Positions 1 through 8,825 of a stretch of 64,000 nucleotides of DNA are shown here, piece after piece. The DNA is taken from the NCBI RefSeq assembly GCF_015477805.1, contig NZ_JADLQL010000002.1:372001-436000 (forward strand). Reading direction: 5' to 3'. The stretch is from Nocardia flavorosea (lineage in GTDB: Bacteria > Actinomycetota > Actinomycetes > Mycobacteriales > Mycobacteriaceae). Position 1 is the stretch's first letter. Each line of letters begins with the position of its first letter. A program made the translations under genes and the position numbers. Under the pieces are notes generated by a model, which searched no databases, had not been told where the DNA came from, and saw only the letters and a program-made list of their open reading frames with translations.

Positions 1-1065
1 GCCGTCGGCCAGCTCTCCCGCCCGGCCATGCCGAACATCCCCGGAATCGACACCTTCACCGGACCCGCCTTCCATTCCGCCGAATGGGACCATTCCGTCG
101 ACCTCTCCGGCAAGCGGATCGCCTGTATCGGCACCGGCGCCAGCGCGATCCAGTACATCCCCCGCCTGCAGCCGATCGCCGAACATCTCACGCTGTTCCA
201 GCGTTCCGCCGCCTGGGTCCTGCCCAAGGCCGACGCCGCATACGCGGCCCGCCACCACGCCGTCTTCAAATACCTTCCTCCGGTCCGGTGGGCCGAACGC
301 TTCGGCTGGTGGATGTTCTTCGAAGTGATGGCATTGGCCCTCACCGATCTGCAGGGCATCCAGGCCCCGGTCCTGAAAGTGGCCGAAGCCCACCGCGCCA
401 GGCAGATTCCCGACCCGATCCTGCGCGAAAAACTCACTCCCGACTACGCCGCCGGCTGTAAACGCGCCCTGTTCTCCAACGACTACTTCCCCGCCCTCGG
501 CCGGCCCAACGTCACCGTGGAGACCAACGCCATCACCGAGATCACCTCCACGGGCGTGCGCACCGCCGACGGGATCGACCACGAAGTCGACGTCATCATC
601 TACGGCACCGGTTTCAAGGGCACCGAATTCCTCGCCCCCATGAACATCTACGGCACCGACGGCCGCAAACTCGCCGACACCTGGGCCGCCGAAGGCGCCC
701 GCGCCTACCTCGGCATCTCGGTCCCGAAATTCCCCAACCTGTTCATGATGTACGGCCCGAACACGAACGTCGGCTCGGGCTCCATCGTCTACATGCTCGA
801 ATCCCAGGCCCGCTACATCCGCCAAGCCGTCGAATACCTCCGCCACCACCCCCGCCGCGGCCTGGCCGCCCGCGTAGAAACAGAACAGCGCTGGGACGCC
901 TGGCTCCAGAAACGCCTGAAGGACACCCCCTGGAACTTCTGCTCCAGCTGGTACCGCAACGCCTCGGGCCGCATCACCAACAACTGGCCCGGAGCCACGG
1001 TCCTCTACCGCTGGAAAACCCGCCGCTTCGACCCCGCCGACTACGAAACCACGGTCGCATCCTGA
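1..1065 (+). CDS. Flavin-containing (Baeyer-Villiger type) monooxygenase, C-terminal part
   Basis: The reading frame is open from the first base, so the gene is cut by the window edge and its N-terminal FAD domain is missing. The visible part starts in the region between the two Rossmann folds (GQLSRP, then a conserved PGIDTF segment). It carries the second nucleotide-binding glycine motif CIGTGASAIQ near residue 35 and the typical late motif IYGTGF near residue 200. These fit a class B flavoprotein monooxygenase that uses NADPH and FAD to oxidise ketones or similar substrates in the cytoplasm. The substrate cannot be read from the sequence. The gene stops 79 bases before the tRNA. Confidence 0.85.
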   Translation, partial: AVGQLSRPAMPNIPGIDTFTGPAFHSAEWDHSVDLSGKRIACIGTGASAIQYIPRLQPIAEHLTLFQRSAAWVLPKADAAYAARHHAVFKYLPPVRWAERFGWWMFFEVMALALTDLQGIQAPVLKVAEAHRARQIPDPILREKLTPDYAAGCKRALFSNDYFPALGRPNVTVETNAITEITSTGVRTADGIDHEVDVIIYGTGFKGTEFLAPMNIYGTDGRKLADTWAAEGARAYLGISVPKFPNLFMMYGPNTNVGSGSIVYMLESQARYIRQAVEYLRHHPRRGLAARVETEQRWDAWLQKRLKDTPWNFCSSWYRNASGRITNNWPGATVLYRWKTRRFDPADYETTVAS

Positions 1066-1144
1066 TATCCCCGGGCCGCCGGACCTACGATGCGGCCCCA
1101 CCGGGGGTCACCCGGTAGACTCTCGCCCACCGGCCCCCGGCCCG

Positions 1145-1217
1145 GCCCTCGTAGCTCAGGGGATAGAGCACCGCTCTCCTAAAGCGGGTGTCGCAGGTTC
1201 GAATCCTGCCGAGGGCA
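1145..1217 (+). tRNA. tRNA-Arg (anticodon CCT)
   Basis: A full 73-base cloverleaf can be drawn. The acceptor stem GCCCTCG pairs with CGAGGGC and the discriminator is A. The D arm is GCTC/GAGC, the anticodon stem CCGCT/AGCGG holds loop CTCCTAA, and the T arm GCAGG/CCTGC holds loop TTCGAAT. The anticodon CCT reads AGG, a rare codon in GC-rich actinobacteria. Its 3' end (GCCGAGGGCAC) recurs in two repeats around 22.0 and 28.2 kb, so it may once have served as an integration target. Confidence 0.97.
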
Positions 1218-1312
1218 CAAACCTGCCCAGCATTTGCGCAGTTCAGCGCATTTTCTTAGTTGAGCCCAAGCCCCCTGTTCGCGAAAACCCAGGCAGGCAC
1301 TCTTTCCCCTAC

Positions 1313-1353
1313 GTGCCCTACAGGGCACATCGAACATGGGAACGGACACTGAC
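1313..1353 (+). repeat. Partial copy 1 of a hairpin-containing repeat
   Basis: The sequence begins with the inverted repeat GTGCCCT-AC-AGGGCAC and continues with ATCGAACATGGGAACGG. The same order, a GTGCCC/GGGCAC hairpin followed by GTCGAACATGGGAACGG, is found on the minus strand at 22051-21971 and 28224-28144. This copy is shorter and more divergent. It lies about 95 bases behind the tRNA-Arg gene. No function is known to me. Confidence 0.6.
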
Positions 1354-1509
1354 CGATGCTTCCGGCCCCGTCAGCCAGTTGGAACCCGCATGCTCGTCCA
1401 GCCGCTCGATAAGGATTACTCGTCGCGTAGCGCGGGCAGCACAGTGGCAGCCGAAAACCTGATCAGTCGGCTGCACCCCGATACCGGGTCGAGTAGCTAA
1501 TCCTCGGCG

Positions 1510-1800
1510 TATGTCCCGGAAGTCGGAGGTTCGTGCAACGGCGGGCGGCTGGTCCCTGAACTGCTCCGCGCCGGGCACCGGGCGCGGGTGGTGGCTCGGA
1601 CCCCGGCGAAGCTGGCCGAGGTCCCGTAGCGCGAACGGGTGGAGGTGGTGCGCGCAGACCTCACCATCGACGACGACGTGCGTGCGGCGGTCGCCGGCCA
1701 GGGGGTCCTCTACTACCTGGTGCATTAGCTGACCCGCCACGACTTCACCGATATCGATTAGCGCGCCGCACGTACCGTCGCCGCCGCGCAGACTGCCGGC
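1510..1800 (+). pseudogene. Degraded copy of an SDR/DUF2867 epimerase gene
   Basis: From about base 1540 the translation (RLVPELLRAGHRARVVARTP and onward) follows residues 14 to about 105 of the intact SDR encoded at 18724-20205 almost position by position. The start with its glycine-rich motif is lost. Three in-frame TAG codons interrupt the copy, at places where the intact gene has Trp, Ser and Arg. Similarity fades after about 1795, so most of the protein is absent. This is a decayed paralogue rather than an expressed gene. Confidence 0.75.
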
Positions 1801-2035
1801 GACGCCGGGGGCCACGGGCGGGGCTCGATATCGACCGGCCTGCGCTCGGAATCGGGCCCGTCGAACGACGGTGGCCCAGCAGAAACAGGCGGTCCTGCGG
1901 TTGGTCGAGCAGTTCGTACTGTTGCTCGCGGACTCGGGCACACCGCGGTGACCCGGGCCGTCGTCTACGTCCTGGCAGACGATGCTCTGAGTGCGGTGCG
2001 ACCGGATTGCCGCGGCCCGTGCGTAGGGTCGTGGG
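1801..2035. other. Short gap with gene debris
   Basis: No complete gene is visible. One short open stretch ending with TGA at 1949-1951 (VAQQKQAVLRLVEQF) reads like the C-terminal helix of a regulator, but it is too short to assign. The segment links two clear pseudogenes. Confidence 0.35.
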
Positions 2036-2976
2036 ATGAGCATCGAGTGTTCGGCCGTTGTCGCGGTTCCTCGATCCGAAGTGTTCGCGTGGTTCGCGCG
2101 TCCGGGGGCATTCGCGCGGCTCGCACCACCGTGGCAGCCGGTGTCGTTGCTCGAGGAAGCCGATTCGCTCGCCGATGGGCGCGCGGTGCTCGGTTTGCCG
2201 GCGCGCTTGCGCTGGTGGCCCGGCACGAGGCCGGTGAATACGACCCGCCGCACCGGTTCGTCGACCGGATCACCACTCGAGGCCTGGCGTCCGTGCCCGC
2301 GTCCGCTGTGCTGTCGTGGCGGCATATTCATGAATTCGAGGAGGTGGACTCCGCTCACACTCGGATCGTGGACCGGGTTCAGACCTGGGTGCCTGCCGCA
2401 ATGCTGCGTCCGATGTTCACCTATCGGCACCGGCAACTTGCAGCGGATCTGGGGGACCGGGTTCCTGGCCGATGTCGTCTCCGACTGGGAGGACGCGGCC
2501 GCTGCCGCCACCTCCGGCGCCACCCCGGGTCGTGTCGGTCCGCACCGGGATCGTGCAATCGCCGCGAGGCGGGACACTGCGGTTACTGCGCCCACTGGTC
2601 GGTGCCGGAATCGGTGGCCGCATCGGTTCCGGGCACCAGTGGATGTCCTGGATAGGCATCGACGATCTTCGTCGATATTTATCATCGGACGCTGTGGGAC
2701 GCCGGGTTGCGTGGTCCGATCAACGCTGTGGCACCGCATCCGGTGCGCAATATCGAGTACACGCGCACATTGGGGCAAGTCATGCGTCGGCCCACGATCG
2801 TTGCCGTGCCAGAGCTCGGCCCCGCCGTGCTGCTCGGTCGTTCGGGTGCCCGCGAACTTGCCACCGCCAGTCAGCGGGTGGTGCCGGATCGGCTTGTCGG
2901 CGCCGGCCACGAATTCCGCGCCCCTGAGCTGGAATCCGCGCTGCGACATGTCCTGGGCCGCATCGCAGAATCGTAA
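2036..2976 (+). pseudogene. TIGR01777-family epimerase (SRPBCC + NAD-dependent epimerase), broken
   Basis: The start MSIECSAVVAVPRSEVFAWF is a normal N-terminal SRPBCC domain of this family. The reading frame shifts near base 2210, where the domain continues (ARHEAGEYDPPHRFVDRIT) in another frame up to about 2450. The glycine-rich first half of the epimerase is missing. The second half reappears in other frames (RVVSVRTGIVQSPRGG, then GPINAVAPHPVRN to the end at 2976). At least two frameshifts and one deletion make it non-functional. Intact members sit near SDR and photolyase genes in relatives, which fits this neighbourhood. Confidence 0.75.
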
Positions 2977-3179
2977 CGACTGCGAAGAGTGCTGGTCGAT
3001 GTCGATAGCGGCATTGCGGCGAGCCCGTGGCTGTCGGAGCGATCTCGTGGTGTCCGACTCGCCATGGAACCTCGAATTCGTAGAACGGCTGCACCCCGAT
3101 CCACATCCGCCGCTAGCGCATCATTATTGCGTCGCTTACCGGGACGGATTCCGGCCGCTCTCGATAGAGAAAGCCCTCG

Positions 3180-4040
3180 TCAGTTGGGCCTGGTAATTCG
3201 ATCGATCGTTTCGCCGAGTCCGTCGAGGCGGTGCGCGAACTCCGGCAGGATCACCGAATCCCAGCCCGGCCCGCCGACCAGAACTCGGGAGCCAACGGCG
3301 TGGCAGGCGCGTATTGCAGACGTCAGCGCGGTGGACTCCTGCTGTGACCAGAGCACAGCATCAGGTCGGCGATCGTCGCGGGTGAGCGCGGCCGCGACGG
3401 CGTCGGTGGGTACGTCGGCGCCCAGCATCAACGCGCCGACGCCACGCTCGGCGAGGCCGGCACGCAGGGCTTCCAAGGGTAGCGTGTGGGTTTCGCCGCT
3501 GGTGCACGCCAATACGACTGCGCGGTCGGTCGCGGAAACAGGTGCAGGCGTGTGGCGATGTAGCGCAACGGTGATCGACCAGGACAACAAGTGCTCCACA
3601 TCGATGCAGCTTTCGCCGCCGAGCTGCCGGGCGACGACCGCCGCGAAGGCAGGGCGGCACAGGAGATCCCACGTATCGACCACCCCGTATGCCTGCAGAT
3701 GCGCGGCGAGCAGCGCGGAGGTCGTTCGCATGTCCAGAGCGAACGCGGCGTCCAGCAGCGGCTCCCACTCCCCGAGTGCGGGGGTCGGCAATGCGCCGGA
3801 CACCGCAGCAGCTGCCCCGGCCGGACTCGAACCCGCGCGGATCAGGGTGAGCATCTGTTCGAGCACTGCAATATCGGCTGCACTGTAGAGGCGGTGCCGG
3901 CCCGGTCGGTGCTGGGTCGGGCCGATGGAGTAGCGGCGATTCCAGCTGCGCAACGTCGCGGTCGGAATACCGAGTCGGTCAGCTACCGCGCGAACCGTAT
4001 ATCCGGCCGGGTCCGGGAGGGGGGCTGGACCGGCGGGCAT
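3180..4040 (-). CDS. MerR-family regulator with B12-binding domain (LitR/CarH type), copy 1
   Basis: This 286-residue protein has an N-terminal MerR helix-turn-helix (YTVRAVADRLGIPTATLRSW, residues about 14-33, then RRYSIGPTQHRPGRHRLY). A helical linker and a cobalamin-binding domain with ETHTLPLE follow. In known CarH/LitR proteins adenosylcobalamin bound here senses light and controls repression of carotenoid and photolyase genes. The conserved EH pair of the Wx9EH motif is present (DVEHLLSW), but the Trp position is Gln. The ATG at 4040 was chosen because the MerR domain starts just after it. The gene is divergent from the lipocalin-photolyase pair, with a motif (4196-4214) between them. 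A second copy lies at 7885-8760. Confidence 0.88.
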   Translation of the reverse strand: MPAGPAPLPDPAGYTVRAVADRLGIPTATLRSWNRRYSIGPTQHRPGRHRLYSAADIAVLEQMLTLIRAGSSPAGAAAAVSGALPTPALGEWEPLLDAAFALDMRTTSALLAAHLQAYGVVDTWDLLCRPAFAAVVARQLGGESCIDVEHLLSWSITVALHRHTPAPVSATDRAVVLACTSGETHTLPLEALRAGLAERGVGALMLGADVPTDAVAAALTRDDRRPDAVLWSQQESTALTSAIRACHAVGSRVLVGGPGWDSVILPEFAHRLDGLGETIDRITRPN

Positions 4041-4195
4041 GAGCCTATTGTGCCCTCTGAAGGCGCCGACATCCCAAGCGCCCCGGGCCTCCGCCGGTTT
4101 GTTGTCGGTCGGTCCGCGTGTGAGGCGACAAAGACACATCTCGGGACACTGGCGCGAATGTGGGTCAGCCTTCCCGCCACGCGACCAAGAGAATT

Positions 4196-4214
4196 TATGC
4201 GTCGGTTGTGCATC
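4196..4214 (+). promoter_or_regulatory. Putative photoregulator operator, site A
   Basis: The sequence TATGC-gtcggttgt-GCATC is an inverted repeat with a 9-base spacer. It lies 57 bases before the lipocalin start and in the divergent gap with MerR copy 1. The same pattern and spacing occur at 7124, 8778 and, less well, 21161. Binding by a LitR-like protein is inferred from position. Confidence 0.6.
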
Positions 4215-4270
4215 GTTTTTCTGTTAGGGTGACTTCCCGACAGAGGTAGCCGAGATTCGAGGAGCGCCGG

Positions 4271-4927
4271 ATGTTCTCGCGTACAAGATCTGCCGTCGAC
4301 ACCCCGAGCCGCCGATGGGGGCTGCGGTTGGCCGCGTTCGGTGCGGCCTCGGCCGCTGTCGCGGTCACTGTCGGGACAGCTGGGAATGCGGGCGCGGTAC
4401 CCGATCGCGTTTCCGTCGCTAGTCCGGCCCCGGTGGAGAAATTGGAGTTGACCCGCTATCTGGGGACCTGGCAGCAACTCGCCGCCGTCCCACAGCCGTT
4501 CAATTTGCCCTGCGCCCGCGACACCCGAGCGGATTACCAACTCGATGAGCAAGGCGATATCGCAGTGCGAAACACGTGCGTCACCTGGACCGGATCGCTG
4601 AACCAGATCGAGGGGACGGCTACGGTCAACGACCTGGTCACCGGCGCGCAGCTGCACGTCAGCTTCCCCAGCGTGCCCGGCCAGGACCAGCGCACCGGGC
4701 CGACCAATTACATCGTCACCGCACTCGGACCCGACTACTCCTGGGCCCTGGTGACCGACCCCAGCCGCTTGTCCGGGTTCGTCCTGTCCCGAACACCGGC
4801 ATTGGATGCCCCGACCTGGGATCGAGTGAAGGCGGCGATCGAGGGCACGGGCCAGAGCCCGTGCATGTATCTGACATCGCCCACAACGGGCGGAATGACC
4901 GATATCGCACCCCTGTGCACCCGTTGA
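4271..4927 (+). CDS. Secreted lipocalin-family protein
   Basis: The 218-residue protein starts with an Arg-containing N-terminus and a long hydrophobic segment (about residues 20-42) that looks like a signal peptide. Residues 61-71 (TRYLGTWQQLA) carry the GTW signature of lipocalins, and the rest has the size expected for a beta-barrel. Bacterial lipocalins bind small hydrophobic ligands in the cell envelope. The gene lies between a B12-type regulator and a photolyase, under operator site A. A role in handling a carotenoid or a light-damage product is therefore reasonable, but it is only inferred. The photolyase gene follows after 69 bases and may be co-transcribed. Confidence 0.85.
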   Translation: MFSRTRSAVDTPSRRWGLRLAAFGAASAAVAVTVGTAGNAGAVPDRVSVASPAPVEKLELTRYLGTWQQLAAVPQPFNLPCARDTRADYQLDEQGDIAVRNTCVTWTGSLNQIEGTATVNDLVTGAQLHVSFPSVPGQDQRTGPTNYIVTALGPDYSWALVTDPSRLSGFVLSRTPALDAPTWDRVKAAIEGTGQSPCMYLTSPTTGGMTDIAPLCTR

Positions 4928-4996
4928 GCATGACAAACTATGCCCGCGCCCTCCGGCATCGTCCGGTCCCGCTGCTGTGATCAGGCAGGCATCGCG

Positions 4997-6322
4997 GTGA
5001 CGGCGAGCATCGCCCTGTTCACGCGCGATCTACGGGTACACGACAATCCGGTGTTGACCGCCGCACATCAGGCGGGCAAACCCGTCATCCCGCTGTTCGT
5101 GCTCGACGACGGCATCCTGGCCGGGTTCGCTACACCGAACCGCGTTCGGTTCCTGCTCGCGGCGCTCGCCGAGCTGGACGCCGACCTACGCACCCTCGGG
5201 AGTCACCTGGTTGTCCGGCGTGGCGACACGGTGACCGAGACCGCTCGGATCGCCGAGGAGACCGGTGCCCGCGATGTTCATATAGCCGCGGATGTCAGCG
5301 GCTATAGCATCCGCCGCGCTGATCGTCTGCATGCGAGGCTTTCCGAGCTCGATTGCGCGCTGCTGATTCACGGCGGCTCGGTGACCGCCATCGAACCGGG
5401 GGCCCTGCGGCCATCCAGCGGTGGCGATCATTTCGCCGTTTTCACCCCCTATTTCCGCCGGTGGGCCGAGGCGAACCAGCGCACGCCCCTCAGTGCCCCG
5501 CGGCGACTGACCACGCCGCCGGTGACCGGTACCCCGCTACCGGAACCGGCCGATCTATGCCCGGGGCCGAGTTCGCCGCAGCTGGTTGTCGGGGGTTCGA
5601 CTTCCGGTCGGAAGGTGCTGCACGAGTGGATTTCCGGGCCAATCAACGACTATGCCGAACGCGCGGACCGGCTGGATTTCGACGCCACCTCGCACCTGTC
5701 TCCGTACCTGCATTTCGGTTGCCTTTCCACTGTGCAGATACTCGCGGCTGCCGAATCCGCAAGCGAAGGCGGACAAGCATTCGTGCGCCAGCTGGCGTGG
5801 CGCGATTTCCATCACCAAGTGCTGGCCGCACGACCGGATGCGGCCCGGTCGGACTACCGCAGCCGGCCGAACAACACCTGGCGTGACGACCCGCAGGCCG
5901 TGCGGGCCTGGCAGGCGGGTGAAACCGGATTCCCGGTGGTCGACGCCGGGATGCGGCAACTGCGTGCCCAAGGCTGGATGCCCGGACGTGCCCGGTTGAT
6001 CGTTGCCGGTTTTCTCACCAAATCCCTGGGTGTGGACTGGCGTATCGGTGCGCGGCACTTCCTGGATTGGCTGGTCGACGCCGACCTGGCCAACAATCAG
6101 CTCAACTGGCAGTGGGCAGCGGGCACCGGCACCGACACCCGGCCGACCCGGAAACTCAACCCCCTACGCCAAGCCGACCGCTTCGACCCGGACGGCACCT
6201 ACGTGCGCCGGTGGCTACCCGAACTGGCCGATCTTCCGGGCAGCGGTATTCACCGGCCGTGGCGCGAGAACATCGACCACGCCACCTACCCGGCACCGAT
6301 TGTCGAGTGCGCGGGCATGTGA
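4997..6322 (+). CDS. phr: Deoxyribodipyrimidine photolyase (class I CPD)
   Basis: The protein (about 441 residues from GTG 4997) has an N-terminal antenna-binding alpha/beta domain (IALFTRDLRVHDNPVL) and a C-terminal FAD domain. The FAD domain includes WRDFHHQVL, DAGMRQLRAQGWMPGRAR and the family signature NNQLNWQWAAGTGTD. It repairs UV-made pyrimidine dimers with blue-light energy. Open reading continues upstream to 4940, but the conserved N-terminus begins at the GTG, so that start is preferred. Its place behind the lipocalin and operator A suggests light-induced expression. Confidence 0.95.
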   Translation: MTASIALFTRDLRVHDNPVLTAAHQAGKPVIPLFVLDDGILAGFATPNRVRFLLAALAELDADLRTLGSHLVVRRGDTVTETARIAEETGARDVHIAADVSGYSIRRADRLHARLSELDCALLIHGGSVTAIEPGALRPSSGGDHFAVFTPYFRRWAEANQRTPLSAPRRLTTPPVTGTPLPEPADLCPGPSSPQLVVGGSTSGRKVLHEWISGPINDYAERADRLDFDATSHLSPYLHFGCLSTVQILAAAESASEGGQAFVRQLAWRDFHHQVLAARPDAARSDYRSRPNNTWRDDPQAVRAWQAGETGFPVVDAGMRQLRAQGWMPGRARLIVAGFLTKSLGVDWRIGARHFLDWLVDADLANNQLNWQWAAGTGTDTRPTRKLNPLRQADRFDPDGTYVRRWLPELADLPGSGIHRPWRENIDHATYPAPIVECAGM

Positions 6323-6341
6323 CGGTGGCCGACAGCGTTCG

Positions 6342-6998
6342 CTAGCTGGTGGGCGGCGTCAGAACGCCGTCGATCAGGTAAACGGTGGCATTCGCGGTTT
6401 CGACACCGCCACAGACCACAGCCGCCTCGTTGACGGTGAGCTGGTCACCGGATCCGGTCACCGTAACCTCGGATCCTTCGACGGTCGGGTGTGTGCCGAC
6501 GACGGCGTCAGGTGCCATCCGCCCCTCCACGACGTGGTAGGTAAGGATACTGGTCAGCATCGCCGAATCCGTTTTCAACGTTTCGAGTGTGGCGGGGTCG
6601 AGCGCGGCGAAAGCATCGTCCACCGGCGCGAAAACGGTGAATTCACCACTGTTGAGGGTATCGACGAGATTCACCTGCGGGTTGAGCTGACCGGATACCG
6701 CAGAGGTGAGTGTGGTCAACAGCGGATTGTTCGACGCGGCTGTCGCCACGGGTTCCTGCGCCATCGAATCGATCGAGCCGGGCCCACTCGGTACTTGCTC
6801 CGCGTAATCTGCGCACCCAGCGCCGACCGGCCCGGCCATAGCGCCGTCATCCTGCGCCGGCATCGTGGGCGCGGACGTGGTCATCGCGGGTGAGGGCTCG
6901 GCATTGTCCGATTCTTCGGTGTCGGTACATGCCGATCCGGCGATCGCAATCGCCGACAGTGCGGCGATCAGTGCCGCGGGGTGCTTCCGGATCTTCAT
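6342..6998 (-). CDS. Fasciclin-domain (MPB70/MPB83-like) secreted protein
   Basis: The 218-residue protein starts at ATG 6998 behind GGAAGG. It has a signal sequence (residues 5-23) ending in GSAC, which may be a weak lipobox, followed by an acidic, Ser/Thr/Pro-rich linker. The rest is a FAS1 domain, with [29 protein letters not shown] and [10 protein letters not shown] as typical H1/H2 elements. Mycobacterial relatives are surface antigens thought to mediate adhesion. It is divergent from the small secreted protein at 7250, and operator site B lies between them. Confidence 0.9.
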   Translation of the reverse strand: MKIRKHPAALIAALSAIAIAGSACTDTEESDNAEPSPAMTTSAPTMPAQDDGAMAGPVGAGCADYAEQVPSGPGSIDSMAQEPVATAASNNPLLTTLTSAVSGQLNPQVNLVDTLNSGEFTVFAPVDDAFAALDPATLETLKTDSAMLTSILTYHVVEGRMAPDAVVGTHPTVEGSEVTVTGSGDQLTVNEAAVVCGGVETANATVYLIDGVLTPPTS

Positions 6999-7123
6999 AT
7001 CGTGCCTTCCTGTCCAGGGGCTAGATGCCCGTACTTGCCGTCGGCGCATGATCTGGTGCTGCAGGAATGCGGTCAGAGCCCGTAGCTCCGCCATACGTCG
7101 TGGGCCACGCAAGAAATTTTCCT

Positions 7124-7142
7124 GATGCGTCGATTCTGCATC
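7124..7142 (+). promoter_or_regulatory. Putative photoregulator operator, site B
   Basis: GATGC-gtcgattct-GCATC is a perfect 5-bp inverted repeat with a 9-base spacer. It is the best copy of the motif seen at 4196, 8778 and 21161. It lies between the divergent fasciclin (6998) and secreted-protein (7250) genes, so it could serve either one. Confidence 0.6.
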
Positions 7143-7249
7143 ATTTGGCGCGTAGTGTGAAGCCTCACAGAAAGATATTTCAATCGGCCGACGGCGCTGC
7201 AGGCGTCGCAATGGCCATGGACAAAATCGGAAACGAGGAGGAGATCGTC

Positions 7250-7747
7250 ATGTTTCATTTCACTGCTGCGCGCTCGCTCGGGTTGCTCGTGAGTGTGGGA
7301 ACGGCGTCACTGTTTGCGTTGGCCGCCGGCCCGACCGCCAACGCTGCACCGACTGCGTCATGTCCGGCGCCCGGTGCTGCGTCCGTGCAGGCCGGGACCG
7401 GTGATGCGTCTTGCTCGGCGACCAGCACCTCCGGCGGTGCGGCGGCCGCCTATGGGATCGATGGCACCGCGGCTGCCGATGCGGCCGCGACGAGCCTGTC
7501 GCTGGCCATCGGGCAGAACGGCGGCACGGCGACATCGAGCTCGGAGTTCTTGTCGGGTCCGGCCGCTATCGCGCTGGGGCCGGGCGCGCAAGCAACTACG
7601 GTCGGTGTGCGCCCCGGGCTGTCCATCGGCATCGCCGGCCCCGGAGCTGTAGTGACCGTAACCGGGGTATCGACCCCCACCTGCACCGGCGGTCCCGGAT
7701 TCGCCGGGGACTTCCAAACTTTGCAGGGCTGCGTGTCGCTGCACTGA
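7250..7747 (+). CDS. Small secreted protein, probably DUF6764
   Basis: The start ATG 7250 is supported by a strong GGAGGAG site. The 165-residue product has a clear signal peptide (residues 5-30, ending near ANAA). A low-complexity Gly/Ala/Ser/Thr region with four cysteines follows (SCPAPG, DASCSA, PTCTGG, GCVSLH). The pattern resembles actinobacterial DUF6764 proteins of unknown function. Operator site B lies 108 bases upstream, placing it in the putative light regulon. Confidence 0.7.
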   Translation: MFHFTAARSLGLLVSVGTASLFALAAGPTANAAPTASCPAPGAASVQAGTGDASCSATSTSGGAAAAYGIDGTAAADAAATSLSLAIGQNGGTATSSSEFLSGPAAIALGPGAQATTVGVRPGLSIGIAGPGAVVTVTGVSTPTCTGGPGFAGDFQTLQGCVSLH

Positions 7748-7884
7748 GAATCATGCTCGGGTAGGAAGCCGACTGCTTGTCGACACCAGGACGGCGAGCG
7801 ATAGGCACATCGTCCTCTCTGCCAGGGATTTGCGGCCGTTCGCAGTGGTGCGGCTTCAGCAGGTTCGTCGAAAGGTGGTCGAGC

Positions 7885-8760
7885 GTGGTCGAGGGTGGTG
7901 CAGGAGGTGACTCGGTAACCGGGTACACGGTCGGAGCCGTCGCGGCAATGTTGAATATTCCCGTCGCGACACTGCGCAGCTGGAACCAGCGCTACGGCCT
8001 GGGCCCCGCACACCACCGCCCAGGCAGGCACCGGCACTACACGCCCGGTGACGTGGCGATCCTGAGTCGGATGGCCGATCTGGTCCGCGCCGGGGCGAGC
8101 CCGGCCAAAGCGGCCGAAGCCGCCCGCCTCCAGACGGATTCGCCACCCACGCTGGGAGATGTGGCGCCGGTATCGGCCGCGGCCGAGCAGCTTCGAGTCG
8201 CCGAGCTTTTGACCGAGATCACCGCACATCTCACGCATTTCGGTGTGATAACAACATGGCAGCGGTTGTGCAGGCCTGCCTTCGCCGACATCGTGAGCCG
8301 CCAGGATCGAGGCATCGACTTGATCGACGTGGAGCATGTTCTGTCCTGGGCGATCACCATCGGCTTGCATCGTGCGGTACCGCCGGTACGCAACGTGGCG
8401 GGGCTTACTCCAGTACTGCTGGCTTGCACCGAGGACGAGGGGCACGTACTTCCCCTGGAGGTCCTGCGCGCCGCGCTGGCCGAAGCCGGGATACCGGCCT
8501 TGCTACTCGGCGCCGTACCCGATAACGCACTCGCCGATGCGGTAGCCAAACAGCCGCGCAGCCCCGTGGTCGTGCTGTGGTCCCAAACGGATCGGACAGC
8601 GATCGCGGACGCAGTTGACACCGGACGCGTACGTGCCCGGCTACTTCTGGCCGGGCCTGGCTGGTCCGCATCCCATACGCTGCCCACCGGCGGGCAGCGT
8701 ATCGGCACGCTCGAGGAGGCGGTCACCGAGATCGGCCGGCTGGCGCGGACCGATGAGTAG
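7885..8760 (+). CDS. MerR-family regulator with B12-binding domain (LitR/CarH type), copy 2
   Basis: It is a paralogue of the protein at 3180-4040, with the same layout: helix-turn-helix (YTVGAVAAMLNIPVATLRSW), RRY-like wing with HHRPGRHRHY, linker, and a cobalamin domain with DEGHVLPLE. The EH pair is kept (DVEHVLSW), again with Gln where CarH has Trp. GTG 7885 is preferred because AAAGG lies 10-14 bases before it and the family homology begins soon after; the frame stays open back to 7777. It lies directly upstream of crtE in the same direction, so it is the most likely direct regulator of the carotenoid operon. Confidence 0.87.
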   Translation: MVEGGAGGDSVTGYTVGAVAAMLNIPVATLRSWNQRYGLGPAHHRPGRHRHYTPGDVAILSRMADLVRAGASPAKAAEAARLQTDSPPTLGDVAPVSAAAEQLRVAELLTEITAHLTHFGVITTWQRLCRPAFADIVSRQDRGIDLIDVEHVLSWAITIGLHRAVPPVRNVAGLTPVLLACTEDEGHVLPLEVLRAALAEAGIPALLLGAVPDNALADAVAKQPRSPVVVLWSQTDRTAIADAVDTGRVRARLLLAGPGWSASHTLPTGGQRIGTLEEAVTEIGRLARTDE

Positions 8761-8777
8761 CCATCTCTTCATATAAC

Positions 8778-8796
8778 GATGCGTAAACGATGCAAT
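8778..8796 (+). promoter_or_regulatory. Putative photoregulator operator, site C
   Basis: GATGC-gtaaacgat-GCAAT matches sites A and B with the same 9-base spacer; the right arm has two mismatches. It lies 30 bases before the preferred crtE start and 18 bases after MerR copy 2. Its place also argues against the ATG at 8790 as the crtE start. Confidence 0.6.
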
Positions 8797-8825
8797 TTTG
8801 GTGGAAAGGTGCCACAATCGGTGAG

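Noticed and set aside
1510..1800. Possible TAG recoding (amber readthrough)
   Set aside because: The gene is also truncated at both ends and sits in a decay zone, and TAG is used as a normal stop elsewhere, for instance at 31149 and 46215.
1318..2949. A 543-codon minus-strand frame
   Set aside because: It runs against two clear plus-strand pseudogenes, is Arg/Pro/Ser-rich and shows no domain. It is a GC-driven shadow.
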